This document shows, piece after piece, positions 17,139-25,875 of a stretch of DNA of 64,000 nt (within the stretch, counting starts at the first letter, position 1; each line of letters opens with the position of its first letter). Below the pieces are notes generated by a model that worked only from the letters and a program-made list of their open reading frames with translations, was not told the DNA's origin and did not search any database. The stretch is from assembly GCF_001270265.1 (NCBI RefSeq), contig NZ_LGAP01000028.1, positions 34,472-98,471 of the forward strand. The letters run 5' to 3'. The DNA is from Ensifer adhaerens (GTDB taxonomy: Bacteria; Pseudomonadota; Alphaproteobacteria; Rhizobiales; Rhizobiaceae). Both the position numbers and the translations under genes were made by a program.

Positions 17139-17447
17139 GAATATCTCAATCTCGGGCTTGGAAGGAATTGGCAAAGTTTTCAATGAACAATGGCCAAATT
17201 GTCAATGGCTCGTGAAGCATTTCGCGCGAGTTAGTGCACGCTCTTTCCGCGCCATGATCCGCATGCCGCTTGAGACCACCAAAAGAAGGCAAGGAAGCGG
17301 CTTCGGGAGAAATATCTCCAGCGGCTCGGCGACGGGGATGCTTCTTTCCCTTCGCTTGAAACATATAGCATATTAATTTACTAGATTTAGTTGATAAGCC
17401 GGCGCTTGGTCGTACGATAGCCTTCAGACATCTAGAGGAAGGCTCCC
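17139..17447. other. 309-bp divergent promoter region exoB / ABC operon
   Basis: No gene is visible. An AT-rich patch at about 17360-17398, just before the importer operon, is the most promoter-like part. Both exoB and the substrate-binding protein gene must start transcription here. Confidence 0.6.
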
Positions 17448-19088
17448 ATGACGACGAAACTGAAACGGCTCGCGCTGACGCTGGCGACACTGACCGCCTC
17501 CGGCTTTTTCCTGCCCGGCGCTTTTGCAGAGGGGGCAGGCGACCCGGTCAAGGGCGGGACGCTGATCTATCTCGAGCAGCAGGCCCATACCAATCTCTAT
17601 CCGCCGGCCGGCGGCTTTTACCCGAATGGCGGCATTCTCAATCAGATCACCGACAAGCTGACCTACCAGAACCCGAAGACGCTCGAAATCGAGCCGTGGA
17701 TCGCAGAATCCTGGACGGTCAATGCCGAGGCGACCGAGTACACCTTCAAGATCCGGCCGGGCGTCACCTTCTCCGACGGCACGCCGCTCGATGCTGCAGC
17801 CGTCGCGAAGAACTACGACGTCTTCGGGCTCGGCAACAAAGCGCTGAAACAGCCGGTCTCTGAAGTGATCAACAACTATGAGCGCAGCGAAGTCATCGAT
17901 CCGCTGACGGTCAAATTTTACTTCAAGAAGCCGTCGCCAGGCTTCCTGCAGGGCACGTCGGTGATCGGCTCGGGTCTCGTCGCCGCAAGCACGCTGGCGC
18001 TTCCGTTCGAACAACTGGGCGACGCCACCAAGATCATCGGCTCCGGTCCGTTCGTCGTCGACAGCGAGACGATCGGCAAGGAGCTGAACCTTAAGGTGCG
18101 CGAAGAATACGCCTGGGGACCGGCGAAGTTGGAGCATCAAGGCCGGGCCTATCTCGATGGCATCAAATACATCATCACCGGCGAAGACAGCGTGCGCATC
18201 GGCGCTCTGCTGGCTGGCCAGGCCGACTTCATCCGGCAGGTCCAGGCCTATGACGAAAAGCAGGTCGAGGCACAGGATTACCAGATCTACGCGCCTTCGA
18301 CCCGTGGTGTGAACAACAGTGTCGTCTTCCGGCCCGACAATCCGCTGGTCGCCGACGTCAAAGTGCGCAAGGCGCTGCTGCACGCGACCGATACTAAGGA
18401 AATCGTCACGACCCTGTTTTCCGCCAACTACCCTCAGGCCACATCGATCATCGCCTCAACGGCGCTCGGCTACCGCGATATTTCGGCAAAGCTCGCCTTC
18501 GATCCGGAAAAGGCGAAAGCTCTTCTTAATGAAGCCGGCTGGACGGTCGGTGCCAATGGTCTGCGCCAGAAGGATGGCAAGGAACTGGTGCTGACGGCCT
18601 ATGAATCCCTGCCGCAGCCTCAGAACAAGGAAACGCTGCAGCTCGTCGCCCAGCAATGGGGCAAGCTTGGCGTCAAGCTGACCGTCCTTGCCGGTGACAG
18701 CGGCAGCAGGATCGTCGACGATCTCGACCCGCTGAAGACGCCGGTTTCGCCGGCCATGGTGGGGCGCGCCGACCCTGATGTGATCAAGAGCCAATACTAT
18801 CCGAAGAACCGCGACGTTTTGCGCCAGAAGGGCGGACAGAGCGACAAGGTCCAGAGCTTTGCCGACGACAAGCTGAACGGCCTGCTCGAGGCGCTTGCCT
18901 CTGAGCCTGATCGTGAAAAGCGGCTGACGATTGCCGGTGAGGTTCAGGACTACGTCGTCGACCAGGCCTATGCAATTCCGATCTTCGAGGAGCCGCAAGC
19001 CTTCGCCGGTGCTCCTTACGTCCAGGGTATCGCCTTCGAGGCGGTCGGCCGACCGAGCTTCTACAGCACCTGGCTTGCCGAACACTGA
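17448..19088 (+). CDS. ABC importer periplasmic solute-binding protein (family 5)
   Basis: Peptide/nickel/opine-type solute-binding protein of 546 residues. The signal peptide runs MTTKLKRLALTLATLTASGF to a likely cut after GAFA near residue 27. The mature protein begins with KGGTLIYLEQQAHTNLYPPA, and EPWIAESWTVNAEATEYTFK and IRPGVTFSDGTPLDAAAV are the family-5 signature. It is first in an operon with two permeases, a fused ATPase, a luciferase-like monooxygenase and two CMD proteins. The same gene set is known in Klebsiella and Agrobacterium, where the binding protein has its own named subfamily. Ligand unknown. Confidence 0.88.
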   Translation: MTTKLKRLALTLATLTASGFFLPGAFAEGAGDPVKGGTLIYLEQQAHTNLYPPAGGFYPNGGILNQITDKLTYQNPKTLEIEPWIAESWTVNAEATEYTFKIRPGVTFSDGTPLDAAAVAKNYDVFGLGNKALKQPVSEVINNYERSEVIDPLTVKFYFKKPSPGFLQGTSVIGSGLVAASTLALPFEQLGDATKIIGSGPFVVDSETIGKELNLKVREEYAWGPAKLEHQGRAYLDGIKYIITGEDSVRIGALLAGQADFIRQVQAYDEKQVEAQDYQIYAPSTRGVNNSVVFRPDNPLVADVKVRKALLHATDTKEIVTTLFSANYPQATSIIASTALGYRDISAKLAFDPEKAKALLNEAGWTVGANGLRQKDGKELVLTAYESLPQPQNKETLQLVAQQWGKLGVKLTVLAGDSGSRIVDDLDPLKTPVSPAMVGRADPDVIKSQYYPKNRDVLRQKGGQSDKVQSFADDKLNGLLEALASEPDREKRLTIAGEVQDYVVDQAYAIPIFEEPQAFAGAPYVQGIAFEAVGRPSFYSTWLAEH

Positions 19089-19110
19089 TACTGACACTGG
19101 CACCGACCTC

Positions 19111-19136
19111 CCGGCCACGCGCATTGCCGTGGCCGG
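19111..19136 (+). terminator. Hairpin between solute-binding protein and permease genes
   Basis: CCGGCCACG (19111-19119) and CGTGGCCGG (19128-19136) form a perfect 9-bp stem with an 8-nt loop. There is no T-run. Such hairpins after binding-protein genes usually stabilise the upstream mRNA or attenuate read-through. Confidence 0.5.
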
Positions 19137-19168
19137 CCTCGCAATGAGACCAAGCAGAGGAACGGCGA

Positions 19169-20113
19169 ATGTCCGGATATTTGCTCAATCGCCTGGGGCA
19201 GGCGTTGTTCGTCCTATGGGCGGCTTTCACCATCTCTTTCGTGTTGCTTCAGGCGATGCCCGGTGATGCCGTCCTTATCAAGTTTCAGAACCCGGAACTC
19301 GGGCTCAACCCGCAACAGATCGCCGATATCCGGGCGTCCTATGCGGCCGACAGTGCCATCTGGGTGCAGTATCTCCAGACGATCGGCCGCTTTCTCACCG
19401 GCAACTTCGGTTACTCTGTTCAGGCGGGCGTTCCGGTCAGCACGATGCTTGCCGCCCACCTGCCGGCGACGCTCAAACTCGCATCCCTCGGCTTCATTCT
19501 TGCCGCTGTCTTTGCCGTTGCCATCGCCTTCGTGTCGAGCCTCACGCCCTTCGCCTGGCTCCGTGGCGCGATCCAGTCCGTGCCGTCGCTTTTCATCTCG
19601 ATCCCGACCTTCTGGCTCGGCATCATGCTCATCCAGATCTTCTCCTTTCGCCTGAAACTCGTGCCGGTGATCAATCCCGGCCCCTGGCAGGAACTGATCT
19701 TGCCGGTCATCACGCTGGCGGTGCCAATCGCCGCGCCGCTTGCCCAGGTGCTGGTGCGCAACATCGACGACGTGCTCACACGACCCTTCGTCGCCGTTGC
19801 CCGCGCCAAGGGCGCGACCCGCCACTGGGTCCTGTGGCGGCACGTTGCCAAGAACGCACTCCTGCCGACGCTCACCATCGCCGGCGTGCTCTTCGGCGAA
19901 CTCATCGCCGGCGCGGTCGTCACCGAGACGGTCTTCGGCCTCAACGGCATCGGAGGGCTGACGGAAAGGGCTGTCGGCAGCCAGGACGCCGCCGTGCTCC
20001 AGGCGATCGTCGTGCTCTCGGCGCTCGCCTTCGTCATCATCAATCTCATCGTGGATCTGCTCTTTCCTGTGCTCGATCCGCGTCTTCGAACAAAAGCAGG
20101 AGCCACGGCATGA
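19169..20113 (+). CDS. ABC importer permease, DppB type
   Basis: Inner-membrane permease of 314 residues with six hydrophobic segments. The start SGYLLNRLGQALFVLWAAFT is typical of DppB/OppB. The cytoplasmic coupling loop AKGATRHWVLWRHVAKNALL near residue 210 is the EAA motif that docks on the ATPase. Its stop overlaps the next ATG (ATGA). It should pair with the following DppC-type permease to form the channel for the binding protein at 17448. Confidence 0.9.
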   Translation: MSGYLLNRLGQALFVLWAAFTISFVLLQAMPGDAVLIKFQNPELGLNPQQIADIRASYAADSAIWVQYLQTIGRFLTGNFGYSVQAGVPVSTMLAAHLPATLKLASLGFILAAVFAVAIAFVSSLTPFAWLRGAIQSVPSLFISIPTFWLGIMLIQIFSFRLKLVPVINPGPWQELILPVITLAVPIAAPLAQVLVRNIDDVLTRPFVAVARAKGATRHWVLWRHVAKNALLPTLTIAGVLFGELIAGAVVTETVFGLNGIGGLTERAVGSQDAAVLQAIVVLSALAFVIINLIVDLLFPVLDPRLRTKAGATA

Positions 20114-20994
20114 CCACCTTCGACACCGTCCACGACGACATCATCGCGCCAGGGCGGGGGCACGGGGCGGGCAGGCGCTTGTCGCTGCCCCTTCTCATCC
20201 GCCGATTGCCGCCGGGTCTCGCGCTGTCCTGGCTGGTCTTGGCTATCGCCTTCCTATGGGCGGTCGCACCATCACTTTTCACCAGCTACAACCCGCTCGA
20301 AGGAGTCGGCGGCGAACAGCTGCGGCGGCCGGATGCCAGCCATCTGCTCGGCACTGACGCGCTCGGGCGCGATCTCTACGCCCGCATTGTCTATGGTGCG
20401 GTCCATTCGCTGACGGGCGCCTTCGTCGCCGTTGCCCTTGGTCTTGTCATCGGTACCGGCCTCGGAGTTGTTGCGGGTTCGGTCCGGCGCCGGGTTGACG
20501 ATGCGATCATGCGGCTTGTCGACGTTTTGCTGTCGATCCCGCCCTTGCTCCTGTCTCTCAGCATCATCATTCTGCTCGGCTTCGGCACGGTCAATGCGGC
20601 GATTGCCGTTGGCCTCACTTCGGTTGCCGGCTTCGCCCGTCTGGCGCGCTCGGAAGTGGTTCGTGTCCGGCGCAGCGATTATGTCGAGGCGGCTTTCGGC
20701 AGCGGCGGCACCTTCACCTCGGTTCTTCGGCGGCATGTGTTGCCGAACTCGCTGACCTCGGTCCTGGCCATTGCCGCTTTGCATTTCGGGTCGGCGGTGC
20801 TGCAGATCTCGACGCTCGGGTTCCTGGGCTATGGCGCACCGCCGCCGACGCCCGAGTGGGGGCTGCTGATTGCAGAAGGCCGCAACTACATCTCGACGGC
20901 CTGGTGGCTGACGACCGCGCCTGGTGTCATCGTCGTTCTGGTGGTTCTGGCGGCCAATCGCGTCAGCCAATCCTTCGGCAAGGTGCCAGCATGA
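20110..20994 (+). CDS. ABC importer permease, DppC type
   Basis: Permease of 294 residues. The N-terminal half carries the DppC signature SHLLGTDALGRDLYARIVYG, and the coupling loop SDYVEAAFGSGGTFTSVLRR (about residue 195) is the EAA-like motif. Six membrane segments are visible. The frame is open well upstream inside the previous gene, but ATG 20110 overlaps its stop as ATGA and matches family length. The stop overlaps the ATPase start in the same way, so the four transport genes are translationally coupled. Confidence 0.9.
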   Translation: MTTFDTVHDDIIAPGRGHGAGRRLSLPLLIRRLPPGLALSWLVLAIAFLWAVAPSLFTSYNPLEGVGGEQLRRPDASHLLGTDALGRDLYARIVYGAVHSLTGAFVAVALGLVIGTGLGVVAGSVRRRVDDAIMRLVDVLLSIPPLLLSLSIIILLGFGTVNAAIAVGLTSVAGFARLARSEVVRVRRSDYVEAAFGSGGTFTSVLRRHVLPNSLTSVLAIAALHFGSAVLQISTLGFLGYGAPPPTPEWGLLIAEGRNYISTAWWLTTAPGVIVVLVVLAANRVSQSFGKVPA

Positions 20995-22640
20995 ACAGCT
21001 CGATCACCCCATATCCGCCGGTGCTCGAGATCGAGAACCTGTCGATCTCCTACAATGACGGCGTAGCCCATCGCCGGGTCGTGCACGATGTTTCGTTCCG
21101 GATCGAACCCGGCGAGGTGGTGGCGCTCGTGGGGGAATCCGGCTCCGGCAAGACGACGACGGCGCAGTCGATCATCGGTTTGCTCTCGGCCAACGGCCGT
21201 ATCGAAGGCGGCAATATCAAGCTCAACGGCACGGACATTTCGCGTTGGTCGGATCGTCAGCTCGATACGGTGCGGGGCGCCAAGATCAGTCTGGTGCCGC
21301 AGGACCCGGCAAGCTCGCTCAATCCCGTCAAGACGATCGGGGCGCAGGTTGGCGAGATTCTTCGGATCCATGGCGCCGCAAGCGGTCGCGACGTCGAACC
21401 CCAGGTGATTTCGCTTCTAGAGCGCGTCGGGCTGAGCGAGCCTGCGCTCAGGGCGCGGCAATATCCGCATGAGCTTTCTGGCGGCATGCGCCAGCGCGTG
21501 CTGATTGCCATCGCGATCGCGCTGAAGCCGCAGCTCATCATCGCCGACGAGCCGACAAGTGCGCTCGATGTCACGGTCCAGAAACGCATCCTCGACCTGA
21601 TCGACGAATTGCGCACTGAGTACGGCACATCGGTGCTGCTCGTCACGCACGACCTTGGCGTTGCCGCTGACCGCGCCGACCGGCTTGTCGTGTTGCAGGG
21701 CGGGCGGATTCAGGAGCTTGGGGCGACTAAGGTCGTGCTTGCCGCGCCGCGCAGCGCCTACACCCGGCAGTTGATTGTCGACGCGCCGTCGTTCTCGGCC
21801 GTTGCCCGCAAAGCACCGGCGACCGCGCGTGAAAAGCCCGTACCTTCAGACGACGATGTCGTTATCGTTGAAGGCCTTGTGCAGGACTTCGTGCGGTCGG
21901 ACGGCGATGGAAAATCGTTTCGTGCCGTCGACGGTCTCAGTTTCCGGGTCCGCCGCGGCACGACCCATTCCATCGTCGGCGAATCCGGTTCCGGTAAGAC
22001 CACGACCATTCGCGCTATCGTCGGGTTTCAGAAGCCGACAGCGGGCAGCATCGAGATCGATGGCACCGATCTCTCGCAGCTTCGCGGCGAAACACTGCGT
22101 CAGTTCAGGCGCAAGATCCAGCTTGTCTACCAGAACCCCTATGGTTCGCTCGATCCACGTCAGGCGGTGTTCGATATCGTTGCCGAGCCGTTGCTGAATT
22201 TTGGAAGGCTCGCCCGCCCGGCACGCGAAGAGAAGGTCCGGGCGATCCTCAACCGCGTCGGCCTGCCGGAGGCGGCCCTCAGTCGCCGTCCGCATGCACT
22301 TTCAGGCGGCCAACGGCAACGCGTGGCTATCGCACGCGCACTCGTGCTCGATCCCGACGTCGTCGTCCTCGACGAGGCGGTCTCGGCCCTCGACGTGACG
22401 GTGCAGGCCCGCATCCTCGATCTTTTGGATGAACTCCAGCGCGATCTCGGGCTGACCTACTTGTTCGTGTCTCATGACCTCGCGGTCGTGCGGCAGATCT
22501 CCGATACGATATCCGTGCTGAAGGACGGACGTCTGGTCGACGGAGGAACGGTCGAGGACGTCTTCGAACGACCGGGCAGCGACTACACCCGTGAACTCAT
22601 CAACGCCATCCCCGGGCAAAAACGAGCAGCCCTGGTCTAA
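20991..22640 (+). CDS. ABC importer double ATPase (DppD-DppF fusion)
   Basis: A 549-residue protein with two complete nucleotide-binding domains in tandem. Domain 1 (about 10-265) has Walker A GESGSGKTTTAQ, signature LSGGMRQRV and Walker B LIIADEPTSALD. Domain 2 (about 285-545) repeats GESGSGKTTT, LSGGQRQRV and VVVLDEAVSALD. Fused ATPases of this kind serve oligopeptide-type importers of the GsiA/YejF type and replace separate D and F subunits. Domain 1's C-terminal zinc-type Cys segment is missing, as is usual in fusions. Confidence 0.9.
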   Translation: MNSSITPYPPVLEIENLSISYNDGVAHRRVVHDVSFRIEPGEVVALVGESGSGKTTTAQSIIGLLSANGRIEGGNIKLNGTDISRWSDRQLDTVRGAKISLVPQDPASSLNPVKTIGAQVGEILRIHGAASGRDVEPQVISLLERVGLSEPALRARQYPHELSGGMRQRVLIAIAIALKPQLIIADEPTSALDVTVQKRILDLIDELRTEYGTSVLLVTHDLGVAADRADRLVVLQGGRIQELGATKVVLAAPRSAYTRQLIVDAPSFSAVARKAPATAREKPVPSDDDVVIVEGLVQDFVRSDGDGKSFRAVDGLSFRVRRGTTHSIVGESGSGKTTTIRAIVGFQKPTAGSIEIDGTDLSQLRGETLRQFRRKIQLVYQNPYGSLDPRQAVFDIVAEPLLNFGRLARPAREEKVRAILNRVGLPEAALSRRPHALSGGQRQRVAIARALVLDPDVVVLDEAVSALDVTVQARILDLLDELQRDLGLTYLFVSHDLAVVRQISDTISVLKDGRLVDGGTVEDVFERPGSDYTRELINAIPGQKRAALV

Positions 22641-22669
22641 CGACGCGGGAATGAATGACAGGACGGAAA

Positions 22670-23716
22670 ATGACTAAGACGACGCCACGCAAGCGACTAG
22701 GCTTCTTTACACGTCTCCTCGACGACGTTCCCGCCGGCGCACGCTACCACTATGCGGCCGAGCAGATAGCAACCGCCGAACGCTTCGGCTTTGATACGGC
22801 CTGGGTGGCCCAGCACCACTTCCATGCCGATGAAGGCGGCTTACCGGCACCACTCGTCTTCCTGGCGCATGTCGCCGCGCAGACGTCGCGGATCAGGCTC
22901 GGGACCGGCGTCATCACCCTGCCACTGGAAAATCCGATCCGCGTCGCAGAGGATGCGGCCGTGCTCGACCTTCTCTCCTGCGGACGTGTCGAAATCGGCT
23001 TCGGTACCGGCGGCACACCGTCCTCCTTTACCGCCTTCGGCCTTGAAAGTGCCGAGCGCGGAGACATTTTCGCGCGGCATCTGCGTGTGGTTCTCGATGC
23101 CTGGGCGGGGCGTAGCCTTGCGGGTGGAGACCAGCTTTATCCGACCGCACCGCAATTGCTCGACCGGATCTGGCAGGCAACATTCTCCGTCGCCGGCGGA
23201 GAGCGAGCAGGGCGCGCCGGAGACGGCCTCATGCTGTCGCGCACGCAGCCCCGGACTGTGGAACGCCCGGATGCGCCACTCGCCGAACTTCAGAATCCGA
23301 TCATCGACGCCTATCTCGCGGGATTGCCGGCAGGTCAGACGCCGCGGATCCTGGGATCCCGTAGCCTCTTCGTGGCTGACAGCCATGCTGAGGCACTGCG
23401 CCTGGCCGAAATCGGTTTGCGGCGCGGCGCTGAGCGGCTGATTGCAGCCGGCCACAAGCCGACCGGCAATTCGCTCGCCGAGCTGATTGCCGCTTTCGAT
23501 GTCCATGTCGGTACGCCCGACGATGTGATCGAAAGCCTTCGCGGGGATACGACCCTCGATCGGGTCACCGACCTCGTCTTCCAGGTGCACTCCATCGATC
23601 CGCCACACCCGCTGATCCTGCGTTCGATCGAGCTGATCGCGACCAAGGTCGCACCGGCGCTCGGATGGGCACCGGAGGAAAAATTCGCACCCCGCCGTCT
23701 CGGGGCCGTCGGCTGA
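22670..23716 (+). CDS. FMN-dependent luciferase-like monooxygenase
   Basis: Flavin-dependent monooxygenase of the bacterial luciferase-like superfamily, 348 residues. The start KRLGFFTRLLDDVPAG leads into a TIM barrel with AERFGFDTAWVAQHHFHADE (the typical QHH), IRLGTGVITLPLENPIRVAE and the FMN-binding GRVEIGFGTGGTP. ATG 22670 is preferred over 22655 because AGGA lies 6 nt before it. It is co-transcribed with an importer and two CMD-type proteins, matching a known conserved set in which the oxidative step is linked to transport. The substrate is not known. Confidence 0.87.
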   Translation: MTKTTPRKRLGFFTRLLDDVPAGARYHYAAEQIATAERFGFDTAWVAQHHFHADEGGLPAPLVFLAHVAAQTSRIRLGTGVITLPLENPIRVAEDAAVLDLLSCGRVEIGFGTGGTPSSFTAFGLESAERGDIFARHLRVVLDAWAGRSLAGGDQLYPTAPQLLDRIWQATFSVAGGERAGRAGDGLMLSRTQPRTVERPDAPLAELQNPIIDAYLAGLPAGQTPRILGSRSLFVADSHAEALRLAEIGLRRGAERLIAAGHKPTGNSLAELIAAFDVHVGTPDDVIESLRGDTTLDRVTDLVFQVHSIDPPHPLILRSIELIATKVAPALGWAPEEKFAPRRLGAVG

Positions 23717-23776
23717 CCGCATCAATCACAGCAGCGACACCGGCGGCGCCACCCAATTGAAGGAAGGAGACTTACC

Positions 23777-24394
23777 GTGACCACATCAACACCCGATATC
23801 ATCGACCTGTTGGCCGGCATCAAGCCGGGCTCATCGCTCGATCGTATCCGCACCCAGCGGCCGGAAACGCGCGAGCAGGCGCAGAAGAGCTATCTCGCAC
23901 TCTTTGAACCGGACAATTTCGGCGATGTTTCGCTGGTCGAACGCCAGGCAATCGCCAGCTTCATCGCCGGGCTGCATCGGCAACCGGATATTTTTGAGTT
24001 CTACGTCAGTCCCTTGGAAGAAAGCGAAGCAAACCGCTGGCTGGTCGAGGTGATCAAGGCCGAGATCGGCGCGGCCCAGGCCGTCGGACCCTATGGGCAA
24101 TATCCAGCCGGCCCTTTGAGCGTCGAGGAGGCGTCCGGCCCGATCTATCAGGTGTCGAACGCCGGCCGCGAAGCGCTCGGAGCAAAGCTCGCAGCAGCAC
24201 TGGAACATGCGCATCTGCTTGTCTTCCATCTGCGTGACGCGAGCCCGAAAGCGTTGCAGGCGCTCATCGATGCGGGTTGGACGACAGATGGCATCGTAAC
24301 GCTGTCGCAGCTCGTCTCATTCGTTGCGTTCCAGATCCGGGTGATCGCCGGCCTTGGTTTGCTGGCGGCCTCCAACAGGCGTGCAGCCGCCTGA
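23777..24394 (+). CDS. CMD-domain protein of the luciferase-like/AhpD operon
   Basis: Protein of 205 residues resembling the carboxymuconolactone-decarboxylase-like family found beside luciferase-like monooxygenases (Avi_7170-type). It starts with GTG after a strong AGGAAGGAGA ribosome site. The all-helical core includes RQAIASFIAGLHRQPDIFEF and GREALGAKLAAALEHAHLLV, but there is no CxxC, so an AhpD-type redox reaction is unlikely from this subunit alone. It probably works with the next gene. Function unproven. Confidence 0.75.
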   Translation: MTTSTPDIIDLLAGIKPGSSLDRIRTQRPETREQAQKSYLALFEPDNFGDVSLVERQAIASFIAGLHRQPDIFEFYVSPLEESEANRWLVEVIKAEIGAAQAVGPYGQYPAGPLSVEEASGPIYQVSNAGREALGAKLAAALEHAHLLVFHLRDASPKALQALIDAGWTTDGIVTLSQLVSFVAFQIRVIAGLGLLAASNRRAAA

Positions 24395-24414
24395 GCTTCA
24401 GAAGGAAGTGTTTC

Positions 24415-25020
24415 ATGACTGACCACATCATCACGCCCACGATCGAAAATCGCCCCGTCGAGTTCACGCAGGCTGAGATCGGCTGGACCCCGTGGCTTGA
24501 GCCGCTCGCAGAGGACGACCTGACGCAGGCGCATCTTGTCGGCCTCGTCGAAGCATCTCGGGCGAAGTCGCCCTACTTCCGCCTGCTCGTTCGCGATCCC
24601 GCGGTTCTCGAAGCGCGAACGAAGACGGATAAGGATATTTTCTACAACACCCGCACGGGCTTGCCGCGTGCCGAGCGTGAGCTTGCAGCGACCGCCGCGT
24701 CGCGGTCGAACGGCTGTATTTTCTGCGCCTCCGTGCATTCGCGTTTCGCCTCGCACCACTCCAAGCGCGGCGACGACGTGCAGAAGCTACTCGATGAGGG
24801 TGTGGATGCCGATCTTGGCGAACGCTGGAACGCGATCGTTGCAGCCTCGGTGGCGCTGACGGCGACGCCCCCTGCATTCGGCGATGATCATATCGAACGG
24901 CTTTCTGCAGCCGGCCTCGACGAACTCGAGATCGCCGATGTCATTCACGGCGCCGCCTTCTTCAACTGGGCAAACCGCCTGATGCTTTCGCTCGGCGAGC
25001 CGACACCGGCGGTGCAATGA
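24415..25020 (+). CDS. Alkylhydroperoxidase (AhpD-like) domain protein
   Basis: AhpD/CMD-family protein of 201 residues, last gene of the importer operon. Near residue 100 it carries SNGCIFCASVHSRFA, with the CxxC redox pair and the downstream His expected of AhpD-type peroxidases. The N-terminal half, including WTPWLEPLAEDDLTQAHL, resembles the Avi_7169-type group. ATG 24415 follows GAAGGAAG. It may reduce peroxide or a hydroperoxide formed by the flavin monooxygenase two genes upstream; that link is inference. Confidence 0.8.
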   Translation: MTDHIITPTIENRPVEFTQAEIGWTPWLEPLAEDDLTQAHLVGLVEASRAKSPYFRLLVRDPAVLEARTKTDKDIFYNTRTGLPRAERELAATAASRSNGCIFCASVHSRFASHHSKRGDDVQKLLDEGVDADLGERWNAIVAASVALTATPPAFGDDHIERLSAAGLDELEIADVIHGAAFFNWANRLMLSLGEPTPAVQ

Positions 25021-25177
25021 TCTGAGATTGAGAGGCCCGGGGCCGGCATAGTGTACGGCCCTGCCAGATGCCCTCACGCGATCGTTCCGTGGCCGAAGGC
25101 TCAAGTGTTGTGAAGAGAGCCAATGGCTTTGACGGTACGGCCAGGCCGTATCGCTCAGCCTCATTGAGGACGAACCG

Positions 25178-25208
25178 AACAAGGCGCGAGCATTGCCCGC
25201 GCCTTGTT
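25178..25208. terminator. Terminator-like hairpin after the importer operon
   Basis: AACAAGGCGCG (25178-25188) and CGCGCCTTGTT (25198-25208) pair perfectly around a 9-nt loop. It lies between the convergent AhpD-like and DUF983 genes and can serve both directions. Confidence 0.7.
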
Positions 25209-25278
25209 GGTATTCGTTATTGGTCCCCACCACGGCGGCGGGCCATCTGATACTTAACGCCAATCCGGCGACCGACGC

Positions 25279-25689
25279 CTATTGGGTCGGGGCGAGCGGT
25301 GGTTCGACCTGTCTGCGCACGAGCTTTCCTTCCTCCGCCTTGTAGAAGAACTGGCTCGAGACCAGCCATCCCTTGAGCGGCCGAAGAGGCGGTATGCACG
25401 TGAGCAACATGAACGGACCGGTCACAAGAAGGTGCATCCAAAGCGGCGCGCTGTATTGCACTTCCAGCCAAACGCCGAGCAGCACGCTTGGCACGCAGCC
25501 GAAACAAATCACGAAGAATGCGGGGCCATCGGCGGGATCGGCGAACGAATAGTCGAGATCGCAGACCTCGCACTTCTTGCGCATCTTGAGGAAGCCTTCA
25601 AACAGATGACCCTGGCCGCAACGCGGACAACGGCCGCGCAAGCCGGTTTGCATCGGGGGTATCGGAGGCCAGTCGTGATCCGAAGACAT
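25279..25689 (-). CDS. DUF983 family membrane protein
   Basis: Small protein of 136 residues. It has a zinc-ribbon-like pair of motifs, GRCPRCGQGHLFEGFLK and KKCEVCDLDY (CxxC...CxxC), followed by FADPADGPAFFVICFGC and two membrane segments at about residues 55-75 and 85-105. This is the usual layout of DUF983 proteins, whose function is not established. ATG 25689 has AAAGGAA upstream; the longer frame to 25869 is not supported. It lies downstream of the MocR gene on the same strand, with a 186-bp gap that holds a regulator-like site. Confidence 0.8.
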   Translation of the reverse strand: MSSDHDWPPIPPMQTGLRGRCPRCGQGHLFEGFLKMRKKCEVCDLDYSFADPADGPAFFVICFGCVPSVLLGVWLEVQYSAPLWMHLLVTGPFMLLTCIPPLRPLKGWLVSSQFFYKAEEGKLVRRQVEPPLAPTQ

Positions 25690-25808
25690 ATGCGTTCCTT
25701 TCAGGCGTCTGCGGCGCAGCGCTTTCCAGCGCGCCTGCTGATATGCCTGGGTGCGGTCGACGAAGATTCGGTGCCGCCTCAGGCCTGCCGGGATTAAGCG
25801 CCCAAAAC

Positions 25809-25832
25809 CATACATTGTCAATTTATTGTATG
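25809..25832. promoter_or_regulatory. CATACA/TGTATG inverted repeat upstream of DUF983 gene
   Basis: CATACA (25809-25814) and TGTATG (25827-25832) form an inverted repeat; the octamer ATTGTATG (25825-25832) and another CATAC follow. The same ATTGTATG and a GTATGGA/TCCATAC dyad lie before the MocR gene at 27293-27320, suggesting one regulator for both promoters. Confidence 0.45.
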
Positions 25833-25875
25833 CATACATTGCTGCGACAATTTCGCCGACGGCAAACACAAAGCC

